Shown here in pieces: positions 53,074 through 61,843 of a stretch of DNA of 64,000 nucleotides. Where the stretch lies: contig NZ_CP112998.1 in the NCBI RefSeq assembly GCF_026625565.1, positions 4,900,501-4,964,500 on the forward strand, read 5' to 3'. Every line of letters begins with the position of its first letter. Position 1 is the first letter of the stretch. Below the pieces are notes generated by a model. The model was not told the origin of the DNA, did no database searches, and saw only the letters and a list, made by a program, of their open reading frames with translations. Both the position numbers and the translations under genes were made by a program. The DNA is from Dyadobacter pollutisoli (GTDB taxonomy: Bacteria; Bacteroidota; Bacteroidia; Cytophagales; Spirosomataceae).

Positions 53074-54714
53074 ATGAAGCACTTCCTCCTCTGTTTAATT
53101 TGTACATTGTTATTGATGACAACAGGTGAAGCTTGCCGCAGTCAAACGCCGAAAGTTTTGCGCAACGATGTGACCATCCGTCCGGTTGTCAAAATTGAAA
53201 ATACCGATACCCAGACAAGAATTGTTTACGACCCGTCCGACAAATCTTTTTACACCATCGCCTGGAATGGTGAATTGTACCATTTGAAGCCAGAAGTTTC
53301 CGGAAGTTATTCCATTCAGCGGCTTGCTACTGCGGAAGATCATGCCATTAACTATTTGCAGGGCCTTGCATTGCACGAGGGTAGCCTCTACCTGCTGGGC
53401 AATGTCGTGCTCAAACAAGGAGTTTCGGGTTACGGCAAGGCTGTAAAGGCAAAAATAACAGCTGATCACAAGCTTATATGGACAGAAATTTTCAGGACCG
53501 CTGAGCATGCTTCTTCCAAAACATTGTATGATCACGCATTCAGCGCCATTTGTTTTTCGCCCGATGGGAAGGATATTTTCATCGCCAGCGGCTCCCGGAC
53601 AGACCACGGCGAAGTGAAGGACAATGATGGTCTTTACCCCAATCTTCGTGAGATAGCGCTCACCAGCGCCATTTTCAAAATTCCTGCATCTACTGAAAAT
53701 CTTATTTTACCAAATGACTCCTCTGCGCTGGCGCCCTACATTTATGTGAGAGGCGTAAGAAATGCATTCAGTCTGGCTTTTGCTGCGAACGGTGATCTTT
53801 TTAGTGTAGAAAATTCCGGTGACCGCGACGATCCTGAGGAAATGAACTGGATCAGGCCGGGAGCACATTACGGCTTTCCCTGGGAAATGGGTGGTAACGA
53901 TACGCCTATGCAATTTGCCGGGTACAAGCAGGATGATGACAAACTACTTAACCATGCTTACACCGGCTACCAGATCGGAGCCTTTTACGATGACAGCAAA
54001 TATCCTCCGAAGCCAAAGAACCTGACTTTTCGCAAGCCCATTCAAAATGCCGGGCCCGATGCCGACATGTACAGAGACGCGGTGACTGGAAAGATCATGG
54101 ACGCCAGTGAGAACGGAAAAACGATCAGTACTTTTACAGCACATCGTTCTCCATTGGGGCTTGTATTTGACACGAAAGAAGGTTTGGGAGGAGAATATAA
54201 AGGAAAAGGTTTTGTATTAAACTTTCAGGAAGGAACCGCATCCTACGGCCCTATGCAAGATTCAGGTCGTGACCTGCTCATGCTGGATTTGAAAAAGAAT
54301 GCAGCCGGGGATGACTACACTCTCCATGCCCATCGTATCGCGATGGATTTCTGGGAGCCAACGGACGCGAAAATTGTCGATAGCAAGCTCTATGTCCTGG
54401 AAGGAAGAGGTCAGATCTGGGAGCTTACATTCCCCAAAGAGATTGTCACTTCAACCCAAATCTCACAGCCCGGTTCATTAAAGGCCTATCCTAATCCAAG
54501 CCAAAGCAAAATGCAGATTGAAGTTCCAGCGCAGCAACAAGCAGTGGTTATTTCGGTATTGGATATAGCCGGCAAGTTGTTGATCAAAGAAGAGCGAAAG
54601 GCGAAAGACGGAAAAACAGAGCTGGACATTTCGACCTTGAAAAGTGGTATCTATATGCTCAAAGTGGAGTCTCAGTCGTTACATTTAGCAACCAAATTTC
54701 TGGTAAATCCATGA
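53074..54714 (+). CDS. T9SS-sorted glucose/sorbosone-dehydrogenase-like protein
   Basis: A secreted 546-residue protein. A signal peptide is followed by a six-bladed propeller of the soluble quinoprotein glucose/sorbosone dehydrogenase type: IASGSRTDHGEVKDNDGLYP, YVRGVRNAFSLAFAANGD and EMNWIRPGAHYGFPWEMGG. The final ~80 residues are a T9SS sorting domain (AYPNPSQSKMQIEVP, LKSGIYMLKVESQS, TKFLVNP), so it should be exported by the type IX pathway and anchored or released at the surface. Relatives use pyrroloquinoline quinone; no PQQ biosynthesis gene is in this window, so enzyme activity is inferred. The last four bases overlap the next gene. Confidence 0.85.
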   Translation: MKHFLLCLICTLLLMTTGEACRSQTPKVLRNDVTIRPVVKIENTDTQTRIVYDPSDKSFYTIAWNGELYHLKPEVSGSYSIQRLATAEDHAINYLQGLALHEGSLYLLGNVVLKQGVSGYGKAVKAKITADHKLIWTEIFRTAEHASSKTLYDHAFSAICFSPDGKDIFIASGSRTDHGEVKDNDGLYPNLREIALTSAIFKIPASTENLILPNDSSALAPYIYVRGVRNAFSLAFAANGDLFSVENSGDRDDPEEMNWIRPGAHYGFPWEMGGNDTPMQFAGYKQDDDKLLNHAYTGYQIGAFYDDSKYPPKPKNLTFRKPIQNAGPDADMYRDAVTGKIMDASENGKTISTFTAHRSPLGLVFDTKEGLGGEYKGKGFVLNFQEGTASYGPMQDSGRDLLMLDLKKNAAGDDYTLHAHRIAMDFWEPTDAKIVDSKLYVLEGRGQIWELTFPKEIVTSTQISQPGSLKAYPNPSQSKMQIEVPAQQQAVVISVLDIAGKLLIKEERKAKDGKTELDISTLKSGIYMLKVESQSLHLATKFLVNP

Positions 54715-56030
54715 GGACCAGTATCATTTTTACATTGATTCTCGCGATATCTGCTTCCTGGCTGGCATGTAGCAGCGACAATCCTGTGAAAACTCCCGAC
54801 CCAATCGCGGAACTGCAAGGATTCAGCCCATTAAGTGGCGGCAAAGGAACATTGATAAAGATTCAGGGTAAAAACTTTGGCACGGTCGTGTCAGATATTT
54901 CTGTTAAAATCAATGGCCTTTCTGCCACCATTCAATCTGTCAGGGACAGCGAGATAGCAGCTGTTGTTCCCGACAAATGCGGCCTGGGAGCGATAGATTT
55001 AACGGTAAAAGGAAAAGCATTTACGTCCGCTGAGAAATTTCGTTACCAGTATGTTGCGACCACCAGCTTCTTCGCTGGCGGCACAAAAGGATACGCTGAC
55101 GGCGCTCCCCAAACGGTTAAATTTGAGGGGCCTTACAACATTGTTTACGACAAGGGACTTCTGTATGTCGCCGATCTGGGCAATTGCATGGTCCGTAAAA
55201 TAGAAGCTGACGGAACCACTTCAACCATTGTAGGTACCCCGCATTCCGGTTTCAAAGACGGCAAAGGTGACCAGGCACTTATGAAATTTCCAATCGGCGT
55301 GGACGTTGGCCCGGACGGTATCATATATGTGGCAGACCATCAAAATAACGCAATCAGAAAAATAGCGACCGATGGCACTTTAACTACCATCACGGGCAGT
55401 CCTGAACGTGAAGGGCTTTTAGATGGAGACCTGGCAACTGCACAGTTTAAGAGACCCTATGGTGTAAAAATTGACAAATCAGGCACATTATGGGTTTGCG
55501 ACACAGAAAATGGGGTGATAAGAAAAATCTCCGCGAACGGGCAGGTGACCACTTTTGCGGGAAGCACCCCGGGACATGCCGATGGGAAACTTCGGGAGGC
55601 CAAATTTTACTTTCCGGCACACCTGACTTTTGATGAAACAGGCAATGCTTTTGTAGCGGATAAGCATAATCATTGCATTCGCCGGATATCACCGGACGGA
55701 ATGGTAACTACTTTTGCAGGAACACCGGGCAAGGCTGGATTTATGGACGGAAAGGCTACCGAAGCTATGTTCAATCAACCGAGTAATGTCCAGATTGACA
55801 AGCTTGGAAACTTGTATGTGACGGATCTGTACAACCATTGTATCCGGCTCGTCTATCCTGACGGCATGGTCACGACACTAGCAGGCCAGCCGACTGTACC
55901 TGGTTATGTGGAGGGAACAGGTAATGTGGCCAGGTTTTGGCATCCGCAGGGCAGTACGCTTGATAAGGATGAAAATCTGTTTGTTACCGATTCCTTCAAT
56001 AACCGTATCCGTAAACTAACTATTGAGTAA
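54711..56030 (+). CDS. IPT/TIG and NHL-repeat lipoprotein
   Basis: A 439-residue surface-type lipoprotein: signal with lipobox LACS, then an IPT/TIG immunoglobulin-like domain (about residues 35-115: FSPLSGGKGTLIKIQGKNFG), then about five NHL propeller repeats, each like YNIVYDKGLLYVADLGNCMV or NGVIRKISANGQVTTFAGS. Bacteroidota often pair IPT and NHL domains for glycan or protein binding. ATGA overlap (54711-54714) with the sugar-dehydrogenase gene suggests obligate co-translation and possibly partner proteins. Confidence 0.88.
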   Translation: MRTSIIFTLILAISASWLACSSDNPVKTPDPIAELQGFSPLSGGKGTLIKIQGKNFGTVVSDISVKINGLSATIQSVRDSEIAAVVPDKCGLGAIDLTVKGKAFTSAEKFRYQYVATTSFFAGGTKGYADGAPQTVKFEGPYNIVYDKGLLYVADLGNCMVRKIEADGTTSTIVGTPHSGFKDGKGDQALMKFPIGVDVGPDGIIYVADHQNNAIRKIATDGTLTTITGSPEREGLLDGDLATAQFKRPYGVKIDKSGTLWVCDTENGVIRKISANGQVTTFAGSTPGHADGKLREAKFYFPAHLTFDETGNAFVADKHNHCIRRISPDGMVTTFAGTPGKAGFMDGKATEAMFNQPSNVQIDKLGNLYVTDLYNHCIRLVYPDGMVTTLAGQPTVPGYVEGTGNVARFWHPQGSTLDKDENLFVTDSFNNRIRKLTIE

Positions 56031-56044
56031 AAAAACGTTTCAAA

Positions 56045-56839
56045 ATGATATTGTCAGAAATATGGGTTTATCCGGTAAAGTCGCTTGGCGGAATCCGGTT
56101 AGCCGAGGCCAAAACCGAAGAACGCGGCTTGCAATACGACCGTCGCTGGATGATCATCGACGAAAACGATGTTTTCATTACCCAACGTGTTTTTACCAAA
56201 ATGGCGCTGATCGACGTTGAGCTGCTTTCTGACGGACTGAGAATTTCCTACCGGCCCGAACCGAAAAACCCAGTCATAGTACCCTATAAACCAGTGTCTT
56301 CGAAACCCGTGACCGTTACAGTCTGGGACGATGTGGTGGAAGCAGTTACAGTTTGTGAAGAGGCCGACGCGTGGCTCAGCAGCACATTAAATCAAAATTT
56401 GCGGTTGGTGATGATGCCGGATAGTTCATTCCGAAAGGCTGATACAAAATATGCCAAACATGAGGAGAATGTTAGTTTCGCCGATGCATTCCCCTACCTG
56501 ATCATTTCCCAGGCATCGCTGGATGATCTCAATTCCCGACTAGCGGAACCTATTTCCATGAGGCGTTTCAGGCCGAATTTCGTTGTTACCGGAACCGAAG
56601 CTTTTGCAGAAGATCAATGGAAAAACGTCATGATCGGTGATCTGAATTTTGAGATAGTAAAGCCGTGCGCGCGTTGTGTTTTGACTACCATCAATCCTGA
56701 AACAGCTGAAAAAGGGTCTGAGCCTCTGAAAACCCTGGCTTCATACAGAAGGGTCAATAACAAGGTCATGTTTGGTCAGAATATGGTTGTAAAGGACATT
56801 GGCACTATTAAGGAAGGCGACCAGCTGGTTGTTTACTGA
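56045..56839 (+). CDS. MOSC domain protein with N-terminal beta-barrel
   Basis: A 264-residue protein of the MOSC family (molybdenum cofactor sulfurase C-terminal, with the MOSC_N beta-barrel): LSEIWVYPVKSLGGIRLAEA, GLQYDRRWMIIDENDVFITQR, MRRFRPNFVV, and the conserved Cys in VKPCARCVLTTINPE that carries sulfur or binds cofactor. Relatives include mARC-like reductases; no partner is adjacent. Last gene of the run, ended by a hairpin terminator. Confidence 0.93.
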   Translation: MILSEIWVYPVKSLGGIRLAEAKTEERGLQYDRRWMIIDENDVFITQRVFTKMALIDVELLSDGLRISYRPEPKNPVIVPYKPVSSKPVTVTVWDDVVEAVTVCEEADAWLSSTLNQNLRLVMMPDSSFRKADTKYAKHEENVSFADAFPYLIISQASLDDLNSRLAEPISMRRFRPNFVVTGTEAFAEDQWKNVMIGDLNFEIVKPCARCVLTTINPETAEKGSEPLKTLASYRRVNNKVMFGQNMVVKDIGTIKEGDQLVVY

Positions 56840-56847
56840 GACATTGC

Positions 56848-56886
56848 AAACGAAAAAAGCTCCAAATTTTGGAGCTTTTTTCGTTT
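56848..56886. terminator. Bidirectional terminator
   Basis: A 19-bp self-complementary stem (56848-56866 with 56868-56886), core AGCTCC/GGAGCT, with A and T tracts on both sides, between convergent MOSC and lpxA genes. Confidence 0.9.
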
Positions 56887-56903
56887 ATCAGATATTTTTC
56901 AGA

Positions 56904-57716
56904 TCAGGGCTGAGCCTCTGTATCGGTAGTACCATTGGTCTGGAATGGGCTTTTCATAATTCCTCTTTCCGAGTTACGGATGAAGTTAATGATCTCATCC
57001 CTTTCATTGGACGGAGGCAATTCCAGTTCTATTTTTTGAAGAGCCTCAGCATTGTTCAGCCCTTTCATGTAGATGTAGCGGTAAACGTTCTGGATATCAA
57101 CAATTTTCTCATTGCTATAACCCCTGCGTCTTAGTCCAACCGAATTGATACCTACGTAAGAAATAGGCTCACGTGCGGCTTTCGTAAACGGCGGCACGTC
57201 TTTGCGCACCAAAGAAGCTCCTGATACAAATGAATGCGGCCCGATTTTAACAAACTGATGCACAGCACTTAATGCACTCACAATCGCCCAGTCGCCAACG
57301 TGAACGTGGCCGGCCATCTGCACATTGTTTCCAATGATGCAATTGTTTCCAACCCGGCAGTCGTGCGCTACGTGGGCGTATGCCATGATCAGGCAGTCGG
57401 AACCAACCACTGTTTTCCAATGCTCTTCCGTTCCCCGGCTGATGGTCGCGTACTCACGGATCGTGGTATTGTCACCAATGATCGTGAGCGTATACTCGTT
57501 GTTATATTTTAAATCCTGCGGGGTCGCTGAAATAACGACACCAGGAAATATCCGGCAGTTTTTGCCAATGCGTGCACCTGAATTGATAACAGCGTGTGAT
57601 CCAATCCAAGTCCCTTCACCGATTTCTACGTCGGAGTGGATCATTGCGAATGGTTCGATTTCCACATTCTGAGCGATCTTAGCGTCAGGATGGATATATG
57701 CTAATGATTGAGTCAT
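56904..57716 (-). CDS. lpxA: UDP-GlcNAc acyltransferase LpxA
   Basis: First step of lipid A synthesis: O-acylation of UDP-GlcNAc from acyl-ACP. 270 residues: left-handed beta-helix made of hexapeptide repeats, catalytic His in AYAHVAHDCRVGNN, and a C-terminal helical bundle. Start overlaps the lpxC-fabZ stop by four bases. Confidence 0.96.
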   Translation of the reverse strand: MTQSLAYIHPDAKIAQNVEIEPFAMIHSDVEIGEGTWIGSHAVINSGARIGKNCRIFPGVVISATPQDLKYNNEYTLTIIGDNTTIREYATISRGTEEHWKTVVGSDCLIMAYAHVAHDCRVGNNCIIGNNVQMAGHVHVGDWAIVSALSAVHQFVKIGPHSFVSGASLVRKDVPPFTKAAREPISYVGINSVGLRRRGYSNEKIVDIQNVYRYIYMKGLNNAEALQKIELELPPSNERDEIINFIRNSERGIMKSPFQTNGTTDTEAQP

Positions 57717-59104
57717 TTTTTCTTTACCAGGCTTGCTATCATGTCCGCTTCACACACCAATTGTCCGGCCACATACCCCCGGCCACTCATTTTGACGATC
57801 CCCCTTTTCATCGGGGAGGTGAACTCGCATTTGAAAATAACTGTGTCTCCGGGGAAAACATTGCGCCGGAAGCGGCAGGCATCAATACCGATCAGGTAAG
57901 GCCAGTAATTATCCGGGTCAGGTACACTTGTCAGAACCAGGATACCGCCCGTCTGCGCCATTGCTTCCAATTGCAGGACGCCGGGCATTACAGGATTTCC
58001 GGGAAAGTGGCCCAGGAAAAACTGTTCGTTGATAGTCACATTCTTCACCCCTACTACGCTATTTTCGTCCAATGCAATGATCTTGTCGATCATTTGGAAA
58101 GGATAACGGTGGGCTAGTAACTGTCCGATCTGGTTAATGTCAAAAACTGGGGCTTTGTTAGGATCGTATTGTGGAATATCTCCTTTGCCCGACTTGATTA
58201 GCTTCTTGATTTTTTTCGCAAGCGCTACATTAGCTGCGTGCCCGGGCCTCGCTGCCAGGATCTGCGCTTTGATGGGACGACCTACCAGTGCAAGGTCCCC
58301 GATCAGATCGAGCAGCTTGTGGCGTGCCATTTCATTCGGGTAATGCAGATCAATGTTGTTCAGCACGCCTCTTGATTTATTGACACTGACTTTCGGCTTA
58401 TTTAAAAGTTGTGACAAATGATCGAGTTCTCCGTCCTGCACCTCCCTGTCCACGATCACGATCGCGTTAGTCAAATCACCACCTTTGATCAGGTTTTGTC
58501 GGTACAAAGCTTCCAGCTCATGCAGAAAAACAAATGTCCGGCACTTGGCGATATCATCTTTGAACAAAGTAATGTCATTCAAAGAAGCATGCTGGCTGCT
58601 GATTACGGTAGAATTGTAATCCACCATGACTGTCAACCGGTAATCCGAGAGCGGCAATGCGGCCAGCTCGGTATCTTTTTCTTTATTGATATAATGAACA
58701 TATTCCGAAACCTCAAAGTAGTTACGATATGCGTTCTGTTCTTCAATTCCGGCATCAAGCAGCGCATCTACAAAATTGATAGAGCTACCGTCCATGATTG
58801 GAGGCTCGGGGCCATCCAGCTGGATCAGTACATTATCAATCTGCAAGCCAACCAATGCTGCAAGTGTGTGCTCCACGGTGTGAATCCTGGCGCCATTCTG
58901 TTCAATGGTCGTGCCCCGTGAGAGATCTACTACATTATCAACATCTGCATCTACAATGGGTTGGTCAGGTAAATCGACACGCTGAAACTTATATCCATGA
59001 TTCGCGGGCGCTGGAACAAATGTCATTGTTGCAACTACACCCGTATGTAAACCCACTCCCGTAACGGATACAGACTTAGAAATGGTTTGTTGTTTTTCGT
59101 TCAT
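57713..59104 (-). CDS. lpxC-fabZ: Fused LpxC deacetylase / FabZ dehydratase
   Basis: Bifunctional 463-residue protein. N-terminal LpxC (about residues 1-300) removes acetate from UDP-acyl-GlcNAc with zinc: RIHTVEHTLAAL, GRPIKAQILAARPGHAAN. C-terminal FabZ (about 315-463) dehydrates 3-hydroxyacyl-ACP: LLAHRYPFQMIDKI and the His/Glu pair in HFPGNPVMPGVLQLEAMAQ. The fusion is characteristic of Bacteroidota. Confidence 0.96.
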   Translation of the reverse strand: MNEKQQTISKSVSVTGVGLHTGVVATMTFVPAPANHGYKFQRVDLPDQPIVDADVDNVVDLSRGTTIEQNGARIHTVEHTLAALVGLQIDNVLIQLDGPEPPIMDGSSINFVDALLDAGIEEQNAYRNYFEVSEYVHYINKEKDTELAALPLSDYRLTVMVDYNSTVISSQHASLNDITLFKDDIAKCRTFVFLHELEALYRQNLIKGGDLTNAIVIVDREVQDGELDHLSQLLNKPKVSVNKSRGVLNNIDLHYPNEMARHKLLDLIGDLALVGRPIKAQILAARPGHAANVALAKKIKKLIKSGKGDIPQYDPNKAPVFDINQIGQLLAHRYPFQMIDKIIALDENSVVGVKNVTINEQFFLGHFPGNPVMPGVLQLEAMAQTGGILVLTSVPDPDNYWPYLIGIDACRFRRNVFPGDTVIFKCEFTSPMKRGIVKMSGRGYVAGQLVCEADMIASLVKKK

Positions 59105-59151
59105 TATATATTATCCTCTTCTACTTAAAGGCGTAATGGGGTATTTTGCGG

Positions 59152-60201
59152 TTAATTTTCTTCCTGAAAATCGGATATTTCCCTTTTGCTTTCCAGGTCT
59201 TTCAGTCTTTCCTCAATAGCAGGAACCCTTCTAACCAGGGCCATCGAACGCAAATGTTCGGTCAAATCCCTTGCCGGCGAGCCTGAAAGCGAAAGGCCTT
59301 CTTTTTTTATTGATTTGCCAAGACCACTCTGGGCACCTATTTTGGTATTATTTGCAATCGTTATATGTCCGGTAATCCCAACCTGACCTGCTATAATGCA
59401 TTGTTCACCTACCGTCGTTGAGCCCGACACTCCTGACTGCGCTGCAATAACGGTATTTTTTCCAATCTCTACATTATGTGCAATCTGTACAAGATTATCA
59501 ATCTTCACACCTTTCCGGATAATGGTGGAACCCATCGTAGCGCAATCAATGGTTGAATTAGACCCAATGCTCACATCGTCCTCTATCACCACATTACCCA
59601 GTTGTGGAATGGTTTTATAAGTTCCGTCAGCCTGTGGGGCAAAGCCGAAACCGTCACCTCCGATCACCGTGTTCGCAAAAATAGTACAGTTTTTACCAAT
59701 GACCGTATTATCATAAATCCTTACACCCGGGTGGATTACAGAATAATCGCCGATGGTGATATTGTCTCCAAGATATGTATTAGGATAAATTTTAACGCTT
59801 TCGCCGATGGAGCAGTTCTTTCCAATATATGAGAATGCTCCGCGATAACAATGCTGCCCTACCTGGCTGTTTTCACCGATAAAACTCGGTTGTTCTACTC
59901 CGGTTTTTTCATTGGAAAGACGTTTCTGATACTCTTCCAGCAGAATCGTGAAGGCAGTATAGGCGTTGTTTACATATATAAGGGTGGCGGCAATTTCTTT
60001 TTTCGGGGCAAAGTCGTGATTAACAATTACTGCCGACGATTGTGTGGTATAAATAAAGGGTTCGTATTTACTATTGGCCAAAAAAGAAATACACCCCGGA
60101 CGCCCTTCTTCTATTTTAGCAGCCGAATTAATTGTAATTTTTTCATCTCCAACAATAGTTCCATCAAGCATTTGAGCAATCTCGCTGACAGTAAATTTCA
60201 T
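59152..60201 (-). CDS. lpxD: UDP-3-O-acylglucosamine N-acyltransferase LpxD
   Basis: Third step of lipid A synthesis: N-acylation of UDP-3-O-acyl-GlcN. 349 residues: N-terminal uridine-binding domain, left-handed beta-helix, catalytic His in NLVQIAHNVEIGKN, and a C-terminal helical extension. It precedes lpxC-fabZ on the minus strand (47-base gap). Confidence 0.95.
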   Translation of the reverse strand: MKFTVSEIAQMLDGTIVGDEKITINSAAKIEEGRPGCISFLANSKYEPFIYTTQSSAVIVNHDFAPKKEIAATLIYVNNAYTAFTILLEEYQKRLSNEKTGVEQPSFIGENSQVGQHCYRGAFSYIGKNCSIGESVKIYPNTYLGDNITIGDYSVIHPGVRIYDNTVIGKNCTIFANTVIGGDGFGFAPQADGTYKTIPQLGNVVIEDDVSIGSNSTIDCATMGSTIIRKGVKIDNLVQIAHNVEIGKNTVIAAQSGVSGSTTVGEQCIIAGQVGITGHITIANNTKIGAQSGLGKSIKKEGLSLSGSPARDLTEHLRSMALVRRVPAIEERLKDLESKREISDFQEEN

Positions 60202-60283
60202 ATTTTTTCGGCTAATTTCGGGTAATGTAATTCGAGTAAGTAGTGCAAATTCTTAAAAAAGCTTTTTCTTGTTATGATCCTGA

Positions 60284-61516
60284 CTAACCACGCAAAGATA
60301 CATTTTTACCCCAACATACATAGTACTTGCGTACAATCTTAGTCAGTGCTTCAATGGTAGGAATGTCGGATGCATCGGCAATGTCGAGTAAGTTCCCATT
60401 CTTCATTTTTACACGGATCGGGTCCTGTTCTTTTGCATAGGCCCAATTGGTAGTCTCGCCGGTGACCATAAAATAGGATAACTGATTTTCAGCTATTCCA
60501 TTGTCCAGAAGCCGATTTCTCAGCGGCGCGAGGATTTCTTCTCCCGGAGGAGCACTATAAAAGCTGATTTTGAACAAATTCCGGTTGAGCAGCATTTCAC
60601 ACAATGTTGAGAGAACAGGATCAGGATGCGACTTCCACCCCTTTACTGATGCCCATACGTCATTATCATCCAAACCGTTGAAGGCCCGCAACAAATCGGG
60701 TTGCGTATCGAAATCGGAGAGGGAATATTCATTTTGCAGAAACCTTGCAAAGTCAGGTGTCGCAAACAGCTTTTCTCCGGCAACGGACAGCTCACGGGCA
60801 CGATGTAATATCTGGGTAAGCATCGCCTGGGCGCTCAGCAGCGTCTTATGCAGGTACACCTGCCAGTACATCAGTCTGCGCGCATGAAGAAAATTCTCAA
60901 TACTTAACAGCCCTTTTTCCTCCACTACCAGCTGATCTTTACTGATATCCAGCATCTTGATCAGCCGGTCGGCACCTATCGAACCTTCAATAACGCCTGT
61001 ATAGAAACTATCCCGGTTCAGGTAATCCATCCGGTCCATATCAAGCTGACTGGAAATCATCTGGTGAAAGAAGCGCCTCGGGTAAGTCCCTTCAAACATT
61101 TGAATGGCAATATCCAACCTGCCATTCATTTGCCGGTTCAGGTCCTTCATCATCACCAATGTAATGGATTCGTGCGCGACGCCGGTCAGCAAAACGCTTT
61201 CCAGAACGTGTGAAAAAGGCCCGTGGCCGAGGTCGTGCAGCAGGATAGCAGCCTGCGCCGCTTCGAGTTCCGGCTCCCAGATCATGTGCCCCTTTTCCTG
61301 CAAAGCTTTCAATGCCTGGCTCATGAGGTGCATGGCACCGAGTGCATGGTGAAAGCGGGTATGCAACGCGCCAGGGTATACTATATCCGCAAGTCCGAGT
61401 TGTTTGATCCTTCTTAACCGTTGAAAATAGGGGTGATCAACAAGGTCGTAAAGCAGATCAGAGGATATGGATATAAACCCGTAGACCGGATCGTTAATGA
61501 TTTTCCTTTTATTCAA
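60284..61516 (-). CDS. HD-domain phosphohydrolase (dGTPase-like)
   Basis: A 410-residue HD-superfamily metal-dependent phosphohydrolase. Metal-binding residues: H in RFHHALGAMHLM, HD in AILLHDLGHGPFSHVLE, and the distant D in SSQLDMDRMDYLNRD. This type acts on deoxynucleoside triphosphates or related nucleotides (SAMHD1/dGTPase-like). I use a TTG start at 61516, which gives the usual N-terminus (M)NKRKIINDPVYGFISI; the TTG at 61558 lies upstream of a TACTTTTG box. No ATG is available before the conserved region. Confidence 0.88.
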   Translation of the reverse strand: MNKRKIINDPVYGFISISSDLLYDLVDHPYFQRLRRIKQLGLADIVYPGALHTRFHHALGAMHLMSQALKALQEKGHMIWEPELEAAQAAILLHDLGHGPFSHVLESVLLTGVAHESITLVMMKDLNRQMNGRLDIAIQMFEGTYPRRFFHQMISSQLDMDRMDYLNRDSFYTGVIEGSIGADRLIKMLDISKDQLVVEEKGLLSIENFLHARRLMYWQVYLHKTLLSAQAMLTQILHRARELSVAGEKLFATPDFARFLQNEYSLSDFDTQPDLLRAFNGLDDNDVWASVKGWKSHPDPVLSTLCEMLLNRNLFKISFYSAPPGEEILAPLRNRLLDNGIAENQLSYFMVTGETTNWAYAKEQDPIRVKMKNGNLLDIADASDIPTIEALTKIVRKYYVCWGKNVSLRG

Positions 61517-61531
61517 AGTCTGATTTTTTGC

Positions 61532-61539
61532 CAAAAGTA
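61532..61539 (-). promoter_or_regulatory. Possible -7 box of the HD-domain gene
   Basis: TACTTTTG on the minus strand fits TAnnTTTG and lies between the two candidate TTG starts, favouring 61516. The leader would then be under ten bases, so the box may not be used. Confidence 0.3.
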
Positions 61540-61582
61540 ATAAACTACCAACGGACAAAAGAACTTATTCTTATCATTATGA

Positions 61583-61613
61583 TTTGGAGATTTGCCGCGA
61601 TTCACTAATTTTG
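61583..61613 (+). promoter_or_regulatory. Promoter of the tRNA gene
   Basis: TTTG (61583-61586), 19 bases, TAATTTTG (61606-61613). Transcription should begin near 61620, about 100 bases before the tRNA, so the leader includes the tRNA-like fragment at 61639. Confidence 0.65.
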
Positions 61614-61638
61614 CACTCCGATCACGCCTTCGGTGCGA

Positions 61639-61699
61639 GGGCCTATAGCTCACAAAGCGTCTACCCTCAGAACGTCTGCCGATCGCTTAGAGCTACTGA
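61639..61699 (+). pseudogene. Broken copy of the tRNA(CAU) 5' half
   Basis: GGGCCTATAGCTCA (61639-61652) is identical to the first 14 bases of the tRNA at 61720. TTAGAGCTACTGA (61687-61699) matches 12 of 13 bases of the tRNA D-stem/anticodon-stem stretch TTAGAGCAACTGA. In the intact tRNA these pieces are 5 bases apart; here 34 bases separate them. No complete tRNA can fold, so this looks like a duplicated, disrupted tRNA. The second match alone could be chance. Confidence 0.55.
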
Positions 61700-61719
61700 A
61701 CGTGAAGTAGATATAATAA

Positions 61720-61793
61720 GGGCCTATAGCTCATTCGGTTAGAGCAACTGACTCATAATCAGTAGGTGCCTGGTTCGATTCCAGGTGGGCCCA
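61720..61793 (+). tRNA. tRNA with CAU anticodon (probably Ile2; Met possible)
   Basis: 74 bases fold into a full cloverleaf: acceptor GGGCCTA/TGGGCCC (one G-U pair), D-arm GCTC/GAGC, anticodon stem ACTGA/TCAGT with loop CTCATAA (anticodon CAT), five-base variable region, T-arm CCTGG/CCAGG with TTCGATT loop, discriminator A. CCA is not encoded. The anticodon stem lacks the three G-C pairs of initiator tRNA. The acceptor stem resembles tRNA-Ile, so tRNA-Ile2 (C34 modified to lysidine by TilS) is favoured over elongator Met, but sequence alone does not settle this. Confidence 0.93.
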
Positions 61794-61804
61794 CATTGAA
61801 AATC

Positions 61805-61837
61805 AAGGACTTAGATAAAAAATCTAAGTCCTTTTTT
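61805..61837 (+). terminator. Terminator of the tRNA transcript
   Basis: AAGGACTTAGAT (61805-61816) pairs with ATCTAAGTCCTT (61822-61833) around AAAAA, followed by a T run. Confidence 0.88.
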
Positions 61838-61843
61838 GTTTTG

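Noticed and set aside
60251..60270. Terminator after the HD-domain gene
   Set aside because: AAAAAGCTTTTT is self-complementary but lacks a G/C stem, so it is not a convincing terminator.
61639..61699. A second functional tRNA gene
   Set aside because: Only the first 14 bases and part of the D-arm match; no T-arm or 3' acceptor strand is present, so it cannot fold.
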